Shown: one piece after another, positions 14,865-15,733 of the stretch
How positions within the stretch are numbered: the stretch's first letter is position 1
How the letters are laid out: every line of letters begins with the position of its first letter
NCBI GenBank assembly: GCA_003646305.1
Contig: QNFJ01000024.1
Span: 1 to 15,733, forward strand
Source of the DNA: Gammaproteobacteria bacterium
GTDB taxonomy: Bacteria > Pseudomonadota > Gammaproteobacteria > Methylococcales > UBA2780
Reading direction: 5' to 3'
Length of the DNA stretch: 15,733 bases
The notes under the pieces: model-generated
The model's input: only the letters and a program-made list of their open reading frames with translations
Database searches by the model: none
Told to the model about the DNA's origin: nothing
Made by a program: the position numbers and the translations under genes

Positions 14865-15354
14865 TGGCTTATTTAGCGGCCTAATTATCGCGCTGCTATC
14901 AACGCCTTTGCTAGCATTGGAAAAGGACAGAGAACAACCCATTCAAATAGAAGCAAACTCTGCCACATTTAACGAGAAAGCTGGCACCAGCACCTATACC
15001 GGCGATGTTAAGGTGACCCAGGGGAGTTTCCGGTTCTGGTCAAACCGGCTAACTGTTTACAGCAAAAATGACAAAATGGATAAAATGATTGCCACCGGCC
15101 AACCCGTTAAGTTTCGGCAAACCCCAGAAGGGCAGAGTGAAGATATACAGGGAAGTGCCTTACAAATGGAGTATTACGGAAATAAATCACTCCTGATCAT
15201 GCTAAAAGAGGCAAAGCTCTGGCAAGGAGAAAATATCACTACCAGCGAGCGTATTGAGTATGACAACCTTAACGCCATTGTTCAGGCCGGCAAAAAAACA
15301 TCGGGCTCCCATCGTGTTAAAGTCATTTTACAACCCCAACAAAATACAAAATGA
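14851..15354 (+). CDS. lptA: LptA, periplasmic LPS-binding bridge protein
   Basis: LptA oligomerises into the periplasmic bridge that carries LPS from LptC to LptD. The 167-residue precursor has a signal peptide (about 1-22, ending LLSTPLLA). The OstA-like beta-jellyroll follows: PIQIEANSATFNEKAGTSTYTGDVKVTQGSFRF, then DKMIATGQPVKFRQ, ALQMEYYGNKSLLIML and ERIEYDNLNAIVQAG. The start is firm because GGGGGA lies directly upstream of the ATG, inside the lptC end. Its stop overlaps the lptB ATG as ATGA. Length is slightly below the E. coli protein (185). Confidence 0.96.
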   Translation: MRHLNGLFSGLIIALLSTPLLALEKDREQPIQIEANSATFNEKAGTSTYTGDVKVTQGSFRFWSNRLTVYSKNDKMDKMIATGQPVKFRQTPEGQSEDIQGSALQMEYYGNKSLLIMLKEAKLWQGENITTSERIEYDNLNAIVQAGKKTSGSHRVKVILQPQQNTK

Positions 15355-15733
15355 GCAATCTCTGCGCACAAAATCTTATCAAACAGTACGGTGACCGTAA
15401 TGTTGTCGATGGCGTCTCGCTCAATGTTTCTAGCGGTGAAATAATTGGGCTGCTCGGCCCAAATGGCGCAGGAAAAACAACCAGTTTCTATATGATTGTT
15501 GGTCTTGTCTCTGCCGATAAAGGAGAGATCCTGATTGATGGCAAAGCGATCACCGATATGCCAATGCATGCCCGCGCCCAAAGCGGCATTGGCTACCTTC
15601 CCCAGGAGCCCTCTATTTTTAGGAAACTATCTGTCGAAGATAACCTCAGGGCTGTTTTGCAACTACGCAAAGATTTAACTGCAGGACAACAAGAGCTCCT
15701 GATCGACGAGCTTCTTCAGGAATTTGGCCTCAC
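15351..15733 (+). CDS. lptB: LptB, ATPase of the LPS export ABC transporter (partial, right edge)
   Basis: LptB drives LPS extraction with LptF and LptG. Only the first 127 codons of an expected ~240 are in the window. The reading begins MSNLCAQNLIKQYGDRNVVD and includes Walker A GPNGAGKT (residues 38-45), FYMIVGLVSADKGEI, the Q-loop region IGYLPQEPSIFRKLSVEDN (Gln77 in LPQEPS) and the start of the helical domain. The signature, Walker B and H-loop lie beyond the edge. The ATG overlaps the lptA TGA by four bases, without its own clear ribosome binding site, so coupling is likely. In E. coli and relatives rpoN follows, but that cannot be seen here. Confidence 0.97.
   Translation, partial: MSNLCAQNLIKQYGDRNVVDGVSLNVSSGEIIGLLGPNGAGKTTSFYMIVGLVSADKGEILIDGKAITDMPMHARAQSGIGYLPQEPSIFRKLSVEDNLRAVLQLRKDLTAGQQELLIDELLQEFGL

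Overview
The window carries conserved chromosomal housekeeping genes of a Gram-negative bacterium. The order mlaFEDCB-murA-hisGDC, divergent from yrbG-kdsD-kdsC-lptC-lptA-lptB and followed by petABC-sspAB, is typical of Gammaproteobacteria. A cytochrome bc1 complex points to respiratory metabolism, and lipopolysaccharide (LPS)/KDO genes point to an outer membrane. Base composition looks moderate (roughly mid-40s % GC by eye). I cannot name a genus.

Layout. Bases 1-241 hold the broken end of an IS5-like transposase gene on the plus strand. Bases 242-11612 are almost solidly minus-strand. Read in the direction of transcription they are mlaF-mlaE-mlaD-mlaC-mlaB (retrograde phospholipid ABC transporter), murA (peptidoglycan), hisG-hisD-hisC (histidine), then a new promoter and petA-petB-petC (Rieske protein, cytochrome b, cytochrome c1), a 13-bp perfect hairpin, sspA-sspB (stringent starvation / ClpXP adaptor) and a tRNA-Thr(CGU) only 14 bases after sspB. 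Bases 11613-11784 are a divergent promoter region. From 11785 the plus strand reads yrbG (Na+/Ca2+ antiporter-like), kdsD, kdsC (KDO synthesis), lptC, lptA and the first half of lptB (LPS export), which runs off the right edge.

The genes fall into two themes. One is envelope building and upkeep: KDO supply, LPS transport, phospholipid retrieval and peptidoglycan precursor. The other is core metabolism: histidine synthesis and respiration. Spacing is tight (1-14 bp overlaps and short gaps), so translational coupling is likely in most of the clusters.

I found no undescribed multi-gene system, CRISPR array, prophage or toxin-antitoxin pair. Items worth a second look are modest: no ibaG (BolA-like) gene between mlaB and murA, a short-form HisG with no hisZ in view, a tRNA gene on the tail of the sspAB transcript next to an IS scar, a perfect hairpin between petC and sspA, and cytochrome b with a PLWY motif and b6-like heme-ligand spacing.
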